Assembly: GCA_002339265.1 (NCBI GenBank)
Contig: DDKG01000194.1
Coordinates: forward strand, 4,539 to 23,022
DNA from: Massilia sp. UBA2604
Lineage (GTDB): Bacteria > Pseudomonadota > Gammaproteobacteria > Burkholderiales > Burkholderiaceae_D
DNA length: 18,484 bases
Direction: 5' to 3'
Shown: piece by piece, positions 1 to 7,534 of the stretch
How the letters are laid out: each line of letters starts with the position of its first letter
Numbering within the stretch: position 1 is the first letter of the stretch
The notes under the pieces: model-generated
What the model was told of the DNA's origin: nothing
What the model saw: the letters and a program-made list of their open reading frames with translations, nothing else
Databases searched by the model: none
Program-made: the position numbers and the translations under genes

Positions 1-480
1 CATGTAGTTCTCGATCACGGTCGCCATGTCGTCGCCGTCGAGCGGCACCACGCCCTGGTAGGGCTGCTGGCCCGGGACCTTGTCGGCCGGGTCGAGCGTG
101 ATCACGAAGCGGCCCTTGCCGTTCGCATTGAACATGTCGTTCAGGGTGACGTCGTCCGCGATCTCGACGTCGGGGGCCAGCTTGGCCGTGGCGCGCATGC
201 GCAGGTCGGCGTCGCACTCGACCACCAGCAGGCGCACCGGGCCGTCGCCGTGGATCTGCATCACGATCGAACCGTTGAACTTGAGGTTGGCCGACAGAAG
301 GGCGCCGGCCGCCACCATCTCGCCCAGCACCGAACGCACGGCCTTCGGGTAAGCGTGACGGGCCTGGATCTCGCGCCAGGTGTCCGAAATCTCGACGAGC
401 TCGCCGCGCACGGCCGCATTGTCGAAGATGAATTTTTGCAGGGTGTCCCTGCTGGTGGTGCCAGTATCCGTAGTCGTCAT
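1..480 (-). CDS. hslO: Hsp33 redox-regulated chaperone, N-terminal part (cut by window edge)
   Basis: Hsp33 is a cytosolic holdase switched on by oxidation plus heat; it binds unfolding proteins until DnaK can refold them. The frame is open from an ATG complementary to 478-480 to the window edge, giving the first 160 residues of a protein that usually has about 290-320. The start MTTTDTGTTSRDTLQKFIF followed by the RGELVEISDTW region and then GEMVAAGALLSANLKFNGS are characteristic of the Hsp33 N-terminal domain. The C-terminal zinc-binding CxC/CxxC redox switch should lie outside the window and cannot be checked. The ATG lies 3 bp after the stop of the gamma carbonic anhydrase-like gene, so the two are almost certainly co-transcribed and translationally coupled. 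Only a weak GGAT-type Shine-Dalgarno is visible, inside the upstream gene's end. The shared promoter upstream matches sigma-32, which fits a heat-shock protein. Confidence 0.93.
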   Translation of the reverse strand, partial: MTTTDTGTTSRDTLQKFIFDNAAVRGELVEISDTWREIQARHAYPKAVRSVLGEMVAAGALLSANLKFNGSIVMQIHGDGPVRLLVVECDADLRMRATAKLAPDVEIADDVTLNDMFNANGKGRFVITLDPADKVPGQQPYQGVVPLDGDDMATVIENYM

Positions 481-483
481 TCT

Positions 484-1008
484 TTATCCGATTTTCTTGA
501 GCTGCGTCTTGAACAGCTGGCCGCGCGCCACGTAGCCCGCAGCCGTGCCTTCCAGGCGCAGCAGGTCTTCTTGTGTCAGTGTCCGCACCACCTTCGCGGG
601 CGAACCCAGGATCAGCGAGTGGTCGGGAAATTCCTTGCCTTCCGTGACCAGGGCGCCGGCGCCGACCAGGCATCCCTTGCCGATCCGTGCACCGTTGAGC
701 ACCACGGCCTGGATCCCGATCAGCGACCCGTCGCCCACCGTGCAGCCGTGCAGCATGACCTGGTGGCCGATCGTCACGTTCTTGCCAATGTCGAGCGGGT
801 AGCCCGGATCGGTGTGCATCACGGTGCCTTCCTGAACATTGCTGTTCTCGCCGATCGTGATGCGCTCGTTGTCGCCGCGCAGCGTGGCGCCGAACCACAC
901 CGAGGCATTCGCCTCGAGCGTGACCTTGCCCACCAGGGTGGCCGAGTCGGCGACATAGGCCGACGGATCGATCTCGGGCGCATGCTCGCCCAGCTGGTAA
1001 ATCGCCAT
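484..1008 (-). CDS. Gamma carbonic anhydrase-like hexapeptide-repeat protein (YrdA/CaiE type)
   Basis: This 174-residue protein is a left-handed beta-helix of the gamma carbonic anhydrase family, probably a cytosolic trimer. Hexapeptide-repeat character runs from about residue 15 to 125 (for example [34 protein letters not shown] and [13 protein letters not shown]). The three putative metal ligands are H65, H82 and H87. The 5-residue spacing of the last pair matches the family, and the short 17-residue gap between the first two indicates the form that lacks the acidic loop (CamH/YrdA-like). Arg44 and Asp46 in RGDNE are the usual conserved pair. Family members often have weak or no measured carbonic anhydrase activity, so the metal and substrate remain open. 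A C-terminal helix follows at about 146-172. It is the first gene of a two-gene unit with hslO. The ATG at 1008 has only a weak upstream GAG. Confidence 0.9.
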   Translation of the reverse strand: MAIYQLGEHAPEIDPSAYVADSATLVGKVTLEANASVWFGATLRGDNERITIGENSNVQEGTVMHTDPGYPLDIGKNVTIGHQVMLHGCTVGDGSLIGIQAVVLNGARIGKGCLVGAGALVTEGKEFPDHSLILGSPAKVVRTLTQEDLLRLEGTAAGYVARGQLFKTQLKKIG

Positions 1009-1094
1009 GGTTGTGCTCGCGGAGGTGGAAATGGCGCTATTTTACCGCTCCCGTCCCCCAGCCATGCCGCCACCGTCATGTACCGAAGTCCGGC

Positions 1095-1122
1095 AGATGG
1101 GGCCGCAGCGCGCGAATTCAAC
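1095..1122 (-). promoter_or_regulatory. Sigma-32-type heat-shock promoter for the gamma-CA/hslO operon
   Basis: Read on the minus strand, GTTGAA (1122-1117) is followed after 14 nt by CCCCATCT (1102-1095). The E. coli heat-shock consensus is CTTGAA with CCCCATNT about 13-15 nt downstream. The -10 element here is a full match and the -35 element differs at one base. The predicted start lies near 1088, giving a leader of about 80 nt before the ATG at 1008. It sits upstream of an operon encoding Hsp33, a known heat-shock protein. This is a match by eye, not a scored one. Confidence 0.72.
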
Positions 1123-1132
1123 CGCCGGCCCG

Positions 1133-1138
1133 TATAAT
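1133..1138 (+). promoter_or_regulatory. Candidate -10 element for the alpha/beta hydrolase gene
   Basis: A perfect TATAAT hexamer lies 35 nt upstream of the ATG at 1174, so a transcript would have a leader of roughly 28-30 nt containing the GGAAAAG ribosome-binding site (1163-1169). No convincing -35 hexamer lies at 16-18 bp spacing. Such a promoter would overlap back-to-back with the minus-strand heat-shock promoter at 1095-1122. Confidence 0.45.
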
Positions 1139-1173
1139 CATCCGAACGACCGTTCTATTTATGGAAAAGCAAT

Positions 1174-2058
1174 ATGACGCCTTCTCGTTCCGAATTCCTC
1201 AGCGTGCGCGGCCTGCGCATGCACGTGCGCCACTGGGGCTCGCCCGACGCCCCCAAGCTGTTCATGCTGCACGGCTGGATGGACGTGTCGGCCTCGTTCC
1301 AGTTCATGGTCGATTGCCTGCAGGGCAATTGGCACGTGATCGCGCCCGACTGGCGCGGCTTCGGCCAGAGCGAGCGTTCGGGCTTCGATACCTACTGGTT
1401 CCCGGATTACGTGGCCGACCTCGAAGTGTTGCTCGACCATTACGCGCCTGGCGAAGCGGTGAACCTGCTCGGCCACAGCATGGGCGGCAATATCGCCGGC
1501 ATCTATGCCGGCGTGCGGCCGCAGCGCATCGCGAAACTGATCAACCTGGAAGGCTTCGGCCTGCCGACCACGCACCCGAAACAGTATCCGGGCCGCGTCG
1601 CCAAGTGGCTGGACGAGTTGCGCGACCCGCCCGAGATGCGCGGCTACGCCAGCCTCGACGAAGTCGCGGCGCGCCTGCGCAAGACCAATCCGCGCCTGGC
1701 GCCCGAGCGCGCCGCCTTCCTGGCTGCCCACTGGGCCGAGCAGGACCGCGACGGCCTGTGGAAGATCCTGGGCGACCCGGCGCATAAAATGAGTTCACCC
1801 CTGCTGTACCACGTCGACGAGATCATGGCCTGCTGGAGCGCCATCACGGCGCAGGTGCTGTGGGTCGAGGCCGAGGACACCGATATGTGGCGCTGGATGG
1901 GCGCGCGCGAGCAGGCGCGCGCCGAGGTCGACCGCAGGATGGGCTACCTGCGGAACGTGGCGCCGCGCATGGTCCCGCAGGCGGGACACATGCTGCACCA
2001 CGACCAGCCGGAACTCCTCGCCAGCATGGTTGAGGAATTCCTGACGGCTACTACCTGA
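1174..2058 (+). CDS. Alpha/beta-fold hydrolase
   Basis: This 294-residue protein is a single-domain alpha/beta hydrolase with no signal peptide, so it is probably cytosolic. The oxyanion region is MLHGWMDVSASF (about 32-42), the nucleophile elbow is GHSMGG with Ser102, and the catalytic His is most likely His272 in QAGHMLHHDQPE. An acidic residue in EAEDTD after the WVEA strand (about 230-237) is the candidate acid. The DWRGFGQS motif (59-66) and the GHMLHHDQPE ending are typical of the epoxide hydrolase/haloalkane dehalogenase-like and lipase-like group, but they do not define a substrate. A good GGAAAAG site 4 nt before the ATG supports the start. The gene is a monocistronic plus-strand unit. 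Its stop codon lies inside the end of the convergent permease gene (8-bp overlap), and no hairpin terminator separates them. Confidence 0.9.
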   Translation: MTPSRSEFLSVRGLRMHVRHWGSPDAPKLFMLHGWMDVSASFQFMVDCLQGNWHVIAPDWRGFGQSERSGFDTYWFPDYVADLEVLLDHYAPGEAVNLLGHSMGGNIAGIYAGVRPQRIAKLINLEGFGLPTTHPKQYPGRVAKWLDELRDPPEMRGYASLDEVAARLRKTNPRLAPERAAFLAAHWAEQDRDGLWKILGDPAHKMSSPLLYHVDEIMACWSAITAQVLWVEAEDTDMWRWMGAREQARAEVDRRMGYLRNVAPRMVPQAGHMLHHDQPELLASMVEEFLTATT

Positions 2059-4483
2059 GCAGCCGGGCCGGCCGCAGCATCAGCGCGCTCCAGGTATGGC
2101 GCAGCGTGGCCAGCAAGGTCACCAGCGCCACCCCGGCCAGCGCCAGCCAGGGCATCGCAACCACGCGCGGGGCATGCTCGACGAAACCGGCCTGGTAGTG
2201 GCCGATCGCGAAAAAGGCCAGCGGCAGGCCGAGCACGGCGGCGATGCCGATCAGGCTGCCCAGTTCGCGTCCCAGCAGCATGGCGATATGAAAGCGGCCC
2301 GCGCCGTACAGCTTGCGCAGCACGATTTCGCGGGCGCGCCGCTGCACGATCGAGGCCGACAGCGCGACCATGCCGAAGGCCGTGATCGCCAGCGCGATCA
2401 GGGTGGCCAGCGCCAGCAGTTGGGCCAGGCGGCGGTCGTCGGCATAGTTCGCGGCCAGCACGTCGCCCGCACGCTCGGTGTGCATGATGGCGTTCGGGAA
2501 GTAGCGGTTCCACAGCGCCGCCACGGCGCGCTCGGCATCGACCACCGAGGAAGTGCTGCGCACGCTGAGCACCGCAGCCCAGTCGGTATTGAGCACGTAC
2601 AGCGTCGCGCGCGGCTCGTCGTGCAGCGAGCGGAAGCGCAGTTCGGGTGCGATGCCGAGCACGCGATATGGAATCATCTTGCCGTCGTGGCCCGGATGCA
2701 GCAGGGTCTGGCCCACCGCGGCCTGGGGCGTGGCGAAGCCGAGCTGGCGCGCCGCGATGGCATTGATCACGACCGGCCCCACTGCATTTTCCTGGTCCAG
2801 GCGCGGATCGAACAGCCGGCCCGCCGCCGGTGTCAAGCCATACACCTCGAAGAAGTTGGTGTCGACCATCTTGGTTTCCGCCGATACGCTGGCGCCGCCG
2901 TCGCGCTTGATGTCCTGGATCACGCCACTGCCGGACCGCCCCACCACGTGCTCGGACAGCACCAGGCTGTGCACGCCGGGCTGCTGGCCGAGCGCCGTCA
3001 TGAAGCCGCGCACCGCCTCGTTGTTCTTGCCGCGCTCGGGCAGGTCGACGATCAGCAACGGGGCGGCGTCGAAGCCGGGCGAGGCGTTGACGGCGAAACG
3101 GGTTTGCAGCGCGATGCCCATGGCCAGGCTGGCCAGGCCGACCGCGGTGGCGATCTGCAGCACGGTCAGCGCTTTTCTCAGGCGGGCGCCGGCGCGCGAT
3201 TCGGTATTGGCGCGGCCGGCGAGGGCCCTTCCGGGGCGCACGCGCAGCGCCGTCCAGGCCGGCTGCAGGCCGGCGACCACGCCCAGCACGACGCCGATCA
3301 GCAGCGCCGCCGCCACGTTGACGGGCGTGAACAACTGGTCCAGGTTGCGGTCGACCAGCTCGGCGAACAGGGGCAGTGCGAAATATGCCAGCAGCAGGCC
3401 CAGCACGGTAGCCAGCAGCGTCACCAGCAGCGACTCGGCCATGAACTGCAGGACGATCCGGCGCACGCTCGCGCCCAGCACCTTGCGCATGCCGATCTCG
3501 CGCTGGCGCCGCAGCACGCGCACCGTGGCCAGGTTCACGTAATTGATGGCGCCGATGGCCAGGATCAGCAGCGCTACGACCGCCAGTCCGGTCACGGTGG
3601 TGCGGTCGCCCCGGTCGCCCGGCGGCGAGACGGGATTGCGCGCCAAGTCGCGGTCGAAATACGCTTCGCGCAGCGGCGACAGCGCCAGGTCCATCACCTT
3701 GCGCTCGCCCAGGCGTGCACGCACGTCCGGCGGCACGCCCTGGACCGCGGGCGCGGTGTCGAGCACGCGCTGCAGCAGCGCCGCCACCTGCGGCACGGCG
3801 CCAGGGTCCTTGATGCGCAATAGCAGGCGGCCCCAGGCGCCATGCTCGCCGGTCTGCAGCTCGGTGCGCATGCCCGGATCGTTCAGCACCGAGCTCACGC
3901 CATACAGGGCCTCGAAGGGAATGGTGGTGTTGGCCGGCGGGTCGGGCACGATCGCCGCCACCCGCAGCACCTTGTCGCCGACCTGGACGGTCCGGTCGAG
4001 CGCGCGCGCTGTGCCGAACAGGCGTTGCGCGGTCGCTATCGTCAGCACCAGGCCTTCGGGCCGGGTGAGAGCCGCGTCCAGGTCGCCCTCGAGCGCGCGC
4101 AGTCCCAGCACCTGGGCGAAATGGGGCAGCACCAGCAGGCTCGGCATCTTGTGCAGGGTGCTGCCCACCTTGACCGTCGGCGGGTCCGGGCGGAAGAATG
4201 CGGTGGCGTCGTCCACGCCCGGGGTTTTCAATGCGACCGCACGCAGCAGCAGCGGGGCCTGGTCGAACCAGGGCGTCACCGGATCGACGTTGAAACGCTG
4301 CTTGACGACGTAGATCTGTTCCACCTGCGGCACGTGGGTATCGTAGCGCCAGGAATACTGGACGAAGCCGAGCAGCAGCAGGCAGGCCGCAAAGCCGACC
4401 GAGAGGCCCAGGATGGCGATGGCGCTGTAGCCCGGCTCGCGCACCAGGTGGCGCAGCCCGATCCGGAAATCGTCCAGCCTCAT
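2051..4483 (-). CDS. ABC transporter permease, FtsX/MacB_PCD type, duplicated eight-TM form
   Basis: This 810-residue inner-membrane protein is the permease of a three-gene efflux-type ABC system. It has an N-terminal membrane segment (about 19-41, ILGLSVGFAACLLLLGF), a large periplasmic domain, and a first FtsX domain with three hydrophobic segments. The sequence REIGMRKVLGA after the first of these is the classic FtsX cytosolic loop. A second copy of the layout follows: TVLQIATAVGLASLAMGI, another periplasmic domain, and a second FtsX domain with REIVLRKLYGA. Type VII (MacB-like) permeases do not pump through the membrane pore. They drive periplasmic substrates or envelope complexes mechanochemically. 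The duplicated form resembles permeases annotated as antimicrobial peptide or macrolide exporters, but no substrate can be read from sequence. The ATG overlaps the ATPase stop (ATGA at 4480-4483). The gene end overlaps the convergent hydrolase gene. Confidence 0.92.
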   Translation of the reverse strand: MRLDDFRIGLRHLVREPGYSAIAILGLSVGFAACLLLLGFVQYSWRYDTHVPQVEQIYVVKQRFNVDPVTPWFDQAPLLLRAVALKTPGVDDATAFFRPDPPTVKVGSTLHKMPSLLVLPHFAQVLGLRALEGDLDAALTRPEGLVLTIATAQRLFGTARALDRTVQVGDKVLRVAAIVPDPPANTTIPFEALYGVSSVLNDPGMRTELQTGEHGAWGRLLLRIKDPGAVPQVAALLQRVLDTAPAVQGVPPDVRARLGERKVMDLALSPLREAYFDRDLARNPVSPPGDRGDRTTVTGLAVVALLILAIGAINYVNLATVRVLRRQREIGMRKVLGASVRRIVLQFMAESLLVTLLATVLGLLLAYFALPLFAELVDRNLDQLFTPVNVAAALLIGVVLGVVAGLQPAWTALRVRPGRALAGRANTESRAGARLRKALTVLQIATAVGLASLAMGIALQTRFAVNASPGFDAAPLLIVDLPERGKNNEAVRGFMTALGQQPGVHSLVLSEHVVGRSGSGVIQDIKRDGGASVSAETKMVDTNFFEVYGLTPAAGRLFDPRLDQENAVGPVVINAIAARQLGFATPQAAVGQTLLHPGHDGKMIPYRVLGIAPELRFRSLHDEPRATLYVLNTDWAAVLSVRSTSSVVDAERAVAALWNRYFPNAIMHTERAGDVLAANYADDRRLAQLLALATLIALAITAFGMVALSASIVQRRAREIVLRKLYGAGRFHIAMLLGRELGSLIGIAAVLGLPLAFFAIGHYQAGFVEHAPRVVAMPWLALAGVALVTLLATLRHTWSALMLRPARLLR

Positions 4484-5172
4484 GGCGCCACCTCTGCCAG
4501 TACGGGGGCGTCGGCCTCGATCCGGCCGTCGAGCAGGCGCACGGTGCGTCCGGCCTGGGCCGCGTGATCCGGCGAGTGGGTGACCATGACCACGGTGGTG
4601 CCTTCGTCGTTGATCTGGCGTAGCAGGCGCATCACCTCATTACCGTGTCCGGTGTCGAGATTGCCGGTCGGTTCGTCGGCCAGCAGCAGGGCGGGGCGCG
4701 CCACCAGCGCGCGCGCGATGGCCACGCGCTGCTGCTGTCCACCCGAGAGCTGGGACGGGCGGTGCCCGGCCCGATGGCCGACGCCGAGTTTTTCCAGCAT
4801 CGCCGCCACGCGCTCGCGCCGCTCCTGGCGCGACACATCGGTATAAGTGAGCGCCAGCTCGACGTTTTCGGCCACCGTCAATTCTTCCAGCAGATTGAAG
4901 TCCTGGAAGATGAAACCGATGCGCCCGCGCCGCAGCGTGTTGAGCGCGATCTCGCTCTGGCCGGCGACGTCCTGGCCATCGAACCAGTACTGGCCGCTGT
5001 CGCAGGTTTCGAACAGGCCGAGCACCGAGAGCAAGGTCGATTTGCCGCATCCCGACGGGCCGGTGATGGCCACGTATTCGCCGGCCTTGATGTCGAGCGA
5101 AATATGGTCGAGGGCGGTCGTTCTGACCTCGCCGCCCGTGAATGACTTGCTGAGATTGACTAGCTTGAGCAT
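4480..5172 (-). CDS. ABC transporter ATP-binding protein, MacB/LolD type
   Basis: This 230-residue cytosolic ATPase powers the downstream permease. All the nucleotide-binding motifs are intact: Walker [10 protein letters not shown] (38-46), Q-loop Gln90 in FIFQDFNLL, signature LSGGQQQR (142-149), Walker [10 protein letters not shown] with Glu167, D-loop NLDT (171-174) and switch His199 in VMVTHS. The FNLL sequence after the Q-loop and the overall length are typical of the LolD/MacB/FtsE group. The start has a strong AGGAG site 5 nt upstream of the ATG. It lies 50 bp after the adaptor gene and overlaps the permease start by 4 bp (ATGA), which implies translational coupling of subunits needed in equal amounts. 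Confidence 0.95.
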   Translation of the reverse strand: MLKLVNLSKSFTGGEVRTTALDHISLDIKAGEYVAITGPSGCGKSTLLSVLGLFETCDSGQYWFDGQDVAGQSEIALNTLRRGRIGFIFQDFNLLEELTVAENVELALTYTDVSRQERRERVAAMLEKLGVGHRAGHRPSQLSGGQQQRVAIARALVARPALLLADEPTGNLDTGHGNEVMRLLRQINDEGTTVVMVTHSPDHAAQAGRTVRLLDGRIEADAPVLAEVAP

Positions 5173-5222
5173 ACGGTCTCCTGTTGGACGATGCGGCCGC
5201 GCCGCGTGGGGGCAAAACGGTG

Positions 5223-6569
5223 CTAGTCCTCGCCGACGAGCCGCAGCCGTTCGGCCTTGCCGAACGCCGCGCTACTGGAGACGATGACCCGCTCGCCGGC
5301 GTTGATACCGTCGAGCACTTCGATCTGGCTGTTGCTGCGCCGGCCGATCTTGATCGGGCGCCGCACGGCGCTGCGGCCGTCAAGCGCCACCACATAGGCC
5401 CAGGCGCCGCCGCTGTCGTTGACGAAGGCGCCGTTGGGCAGCAGCAGGCCCTTGCTGGCCGCGCCGAGGGTGATGCGGGTATCGGCGCTCTGGCCGGGAC
5501 GCAGCGAGTCGGGCTGTGCCTGGGAGAAGATCAGCTCCACGACGAAGCGGCCATCCTTGATCTGGGGGAAGATGCGGCTGACTTCGACCGGATAGCTGCG
5601 GCCGTCGACGTCGACGCTGCCGCGGTGGCCCAGGGCCACGCGCGTCAGGTAGAACTCGTCGACCTGGGCCGTGAGCTTGAAGCGGGTAGGGTCGTCGATG
5701 CGGCCGATGCGCTGGTCGGGGCGCACCGTTTCGCCCACCTGCAGGCGGAAGTCGGTCAGGCGGCCGGCCACCGGCGCCCGCACGGCAAGGGCGTTGACCG
5801 TGTTGCTGACCAGGCCAAGTCCCGTCTCCAGGCCCTCGATCGCCTTCTGCATCTGGCGCACCACGTCCTGCTTGATGGCCAGGTCGGTGCGCGCCGCACT
5901 GTCGGCCTCGTCCAGCAGGTGGCGCTGCTGGGCCAGGCGGTCGGACGCTTCCTCGGCCTGGGCCGGCGACACGAAGCCCCTGGCGGCCAGTTCGGCGGTG
6001 CGCTTGTCGTGCTTGGCCGCCTGCGCCAGCTCGTAGCTGAGCTCGGAGATGCGGCGCTGGTGGTCGGCGCGGCTCGTCTCCAACGCGACCCGCATGCTCG
6101 CAAGGTTGGAAATCTGCTGCGCGTGTTCGGACTGGCGCGCCAGCAAATCGAGGTGGCGCTGCGGGTTCGACAGGCGGAACAACAGCTCGCCTTTTGCGAC
6201 GACCAGGCCGTCGCGGGCGATCACTTCCTCGACCCGGCCCGATTCGGTCGAGTCGAGCATCACCGAGGTCAGCGACACCGCCTGGGCCCGCACGACCAGG
6301 TCGTCGCGGAATGCGCCGAGTTCGGCGGTGGCGATGTGCACGTCGGCGCGCGCCACGTCGAGTCCGCGCGGCCAGGCGACAGAGCCGGCGAAGATGATGC
6401 CGGCAAATGCCACGGCGGCAAGTGCGCGCCAGCGAGTGGGCAAGGGAAAACGTCTCGTCGCGATGGGGGCGTCCATGGCCGCGCCCGTAGCCGGGCTGGT
6501 GCGGACAGGGTCGAGGTCCGAGTGGTTCATTTGCCGCCCGTTGCGATGTCCGGCTGCTGCACCTTGCAT
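5223..6569 (-). CDS. HlyD/MacA-family periplasmic adaptor subunit of ABC efflux system
   Basis: The protein (448 residues from this start) is a membrane-fusion adaptor. After a polar N-terminus there is one membrane anchor (about 48-66, RALAAVAFAGIIFAGSVAW). Next come a first half-lipoyl region (about 105-135, ESGRVEEVIARDGLVVAKGELL), a long alpha-helical coiled-coil hairpin (about 135-255, Ala/Gln/Glu/Arg-rich), a second half-lipoyl region (APVAGRLTDFRLQVGETV, 265-282), and beta-barrel and membrane-proximal domains (to 448). It would link the inner-membrane ABC pair to an outer-membrane channel, but no TolC-like gene lies in the window. An alternative ATG complementary to 6528-6530 (13 residues shorter) has a weaker GGGCGG upstream. 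The chosen start has an AGGGCAAGGGG purine stretch just upstream. It is the first gene of the adaptor-ATPase-permease operon. Confidence 0.9.
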   Translation of the reverse strand: MQGAAAGHRNGRQMNHSDLDPVRTSPATGAAMDAPIATRRFPLPTRWRALAAVAFAGIIFAGSVAWPRGLDVARADVHIATAELGAFRDDLVVRAQAVSLTSVMLDSTESGRVEEVIARDGLVVAKGELLFRLSNPQRHLDLLARQSEHAQQISNLASMRVALETSRADHQRRISELSYELAQAAKHDKRTAELAARGFVSPAQAEEASDRLAQQRHLLDEADSAARTDLAIKQDVVRQMQKAIEGLETGLGLVSNTVNALAVRAPVAGRLTDFRLQVGETVRPDQRIGRIDDPTRFKLTAQVDEFYLTRVALGHRGSVDVDGRSYPVEVSRIFPQIKDGRFVVELIFSQAQPDSLRPGQSADTRITLGAASKGLLLPNGAFVNDSGGAWAYVVALDGRSAVRRPIKIGRRSNSQIEVLDGINAGERVIVSSSAAFGKAERLRLVGED

Positions 6570-6761
6570 TCCCCTTGCCCTGATGTGTGTTATTAGCTTA
6601 GCACGCTTGTTCCTTTGGATAGCAAGATAAATTACTAGATTGTGGAAATAAAAGTTCCGGCATTGTGAATTGATGCATGCGACATAAAGTAAATGTCAAT
6701 TGCTACTAAATGGATGTTTAACCATTGGCGTTGTAATCACACCTCATCCAGGATTGATAAA
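6570..6761. other. AT-rich divergent intergenic region
   Basis: The stretch from about 6590 to 6760 is clearly richer in A and T than the rest of the window. It separates the efflux operon (minus) from the lipoprotein pair (plus) and must hold the efflux promoter. On the minus strand a perfect TTGACA lies at 6699-6694, but I see no convincing -10 at proper spacing. A short inverted repeat, GACAT-N7-ATGTC (6681-6697), overlaps that hexamer and could be a regulator site. I see no small ORF with a ribosome-binding site here. Confidence 0.5.
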
Positions 6762-6790
6762 TTGCCGGTGGGAAACTACTGTGCTACAGT
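6762..6790 (+). promoter_or_regulatory. Sigma-70 extended -10 promoter for the lipoprotein pair
   Basis: TTGCCG (6762-6767) is followed by a 17-bp spacer and TACAGT (6785-6790). A TG dinucleotide at 6782-6783 gives an extended -10 motif (TGCTACAGT). The predicted start is near 6797, leaving a leader of about 46 nt with an ACAGGA ribosome-binding site (6831-6836) before the ATG at 6843. Confidence 0.6.
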
Positions 6791-6842
6791 CGCCCCCGAG
6801 CGTGCGCCAGTCCGGCCGCACCACAGACCGACAGGATTCACG

Positions 6843-7526
6843 ATGGCTTACCGAGGCGTCAGCGCGCTCGTCGCCGGCCTGCTGCTCGCAGGCTGCGCCA
6901 TTCCCTACAGCCCCGTCCCGGTGGCCACTAATTTTTCCAGCACGCAGCAGCTCAAGGTCCAGGCCGCAGCCCACTGGGGCGTGATCGCGCGCCATATGGC
7001 GACCGAGCTCGGCCCGACCCTGAAGACGGCGCCCAGCCGTTCGCTGTACGTCGAGCCGCTGCAACCGTCGACCTTCAGCACGGGCGTCAAGTCGCACCTG
7101 GTCACGGCCCTGGTCAACGATGGTTTCGTGGTGGTCAAGAATCCGGTGCCGGGAGCCCTCAAGATCGAGCTCGACACGCAAGTAGTCGCCTTCTCGGCCG
7201 ACCGTCCGCAGTACCGCTACGTCGGGCTGCCGACTGCGCTGGCCAGCGGCGCCTGGGTGCTCACCAGCATCCAGCACAGCCCCGAGTGGCTGGTCACGGC
7301 CGGCCTCTACGGCTATGACGCGCATCGCTGGTTCACCGCCCAGTTCGCGCCGGGCGATACGCCGAAGACCGAGATGATCGTCACCGTCTCGGTGGCGGAC
7401 GAGCAGCGCTACTATGCGCGCAACACCTCGGTCTACTACACCAGCGACGAGGACCTGGCGCTGTACGACGCCGCCCTGGCGGCGCCGGTGCCGACATCGA
7501 AGACCTTCGCGGTCAAGGACCATTGA
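6843..7526 (+). CDS. Putative lipoprotein, uncharacterised, first gene of lipoprotein pair
   Basis: I chose the ATG at 6843 rather than upstream in-frame starts. It follows an ACAGGA ribosome-binding site by 6 nt and gives a compact lipoprotein signal (MAYRGVSALVAGLLLAGC, acylated Cys18). The product has 227 residues. After Cys18 the next residues (AIPYS) contain no Asp at +2, so outer-membrane sorting is expected. The mature part has an alpha/beta look: SRSLYVEPLQ, then a helix SHLVTALVNDGFVVVKNP, then ALKIELDTQVVAFS. This strand-helix-strand order, with a helix ending in a Gly and hydrophobic strand, resembles TolB-N/CsgG/FlgO-like domains, but the match is weak and I do not assign a family. 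Near the C-terminus MIVTVSVADEQRYYARNTSVYY suggests another beta-rich segment. The next gene starts 8 bp later and is also a lipoprotein, so the two probably act together at the outer membrane. Confidence 0.82.
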   Translation: MAYRGVSALVAGLLLAGCAIPYSPVPVATNFSSTQQLKVQAAAHWGVIARHMATELGPTLKTAPSRSLYVEPLQPSTFSTGVKSHLVTALVNDGFVVVKNPVPGALKIELDTQVVAFSADRPQYRYVGLPTALASGAWVLTSIQHSPEWLVTAGLYGYDAHRWFTAQFAPGDTPKTEMIVTVSVADEQRYYARNTSVYYTSDEDLALYDAALAAPVPTSKTFAVKDH

Positions 7527-7534
7527 GCCCGAGC

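Noticed and set aside
1039..1044. TAAAAT as a sigma-70 -10 for the gamma-CA operon (minus strand)
   Set aside because: No acceptable -35 lies at 16-18 bp spacing, and the sigma-32 element upstream is a much better match.
2096..3823. Long plus-strand open frame of 575 codons opposite the permease gene
   Set aside because: It is His/Gln/Arg-rich and a typical antisense frame in high-GC DNA. The minus strand encodes a clear FtsX-type permease with conserved motifs.
5184..6596. Plus-strand 470-codon frame opposite the adaptor gene
   Set aside because: It is Arg/His/Asp-rich with no recognisable domain, and it lies antisense to the adaptor, whose lipoyl and coiled-coil features are clear.
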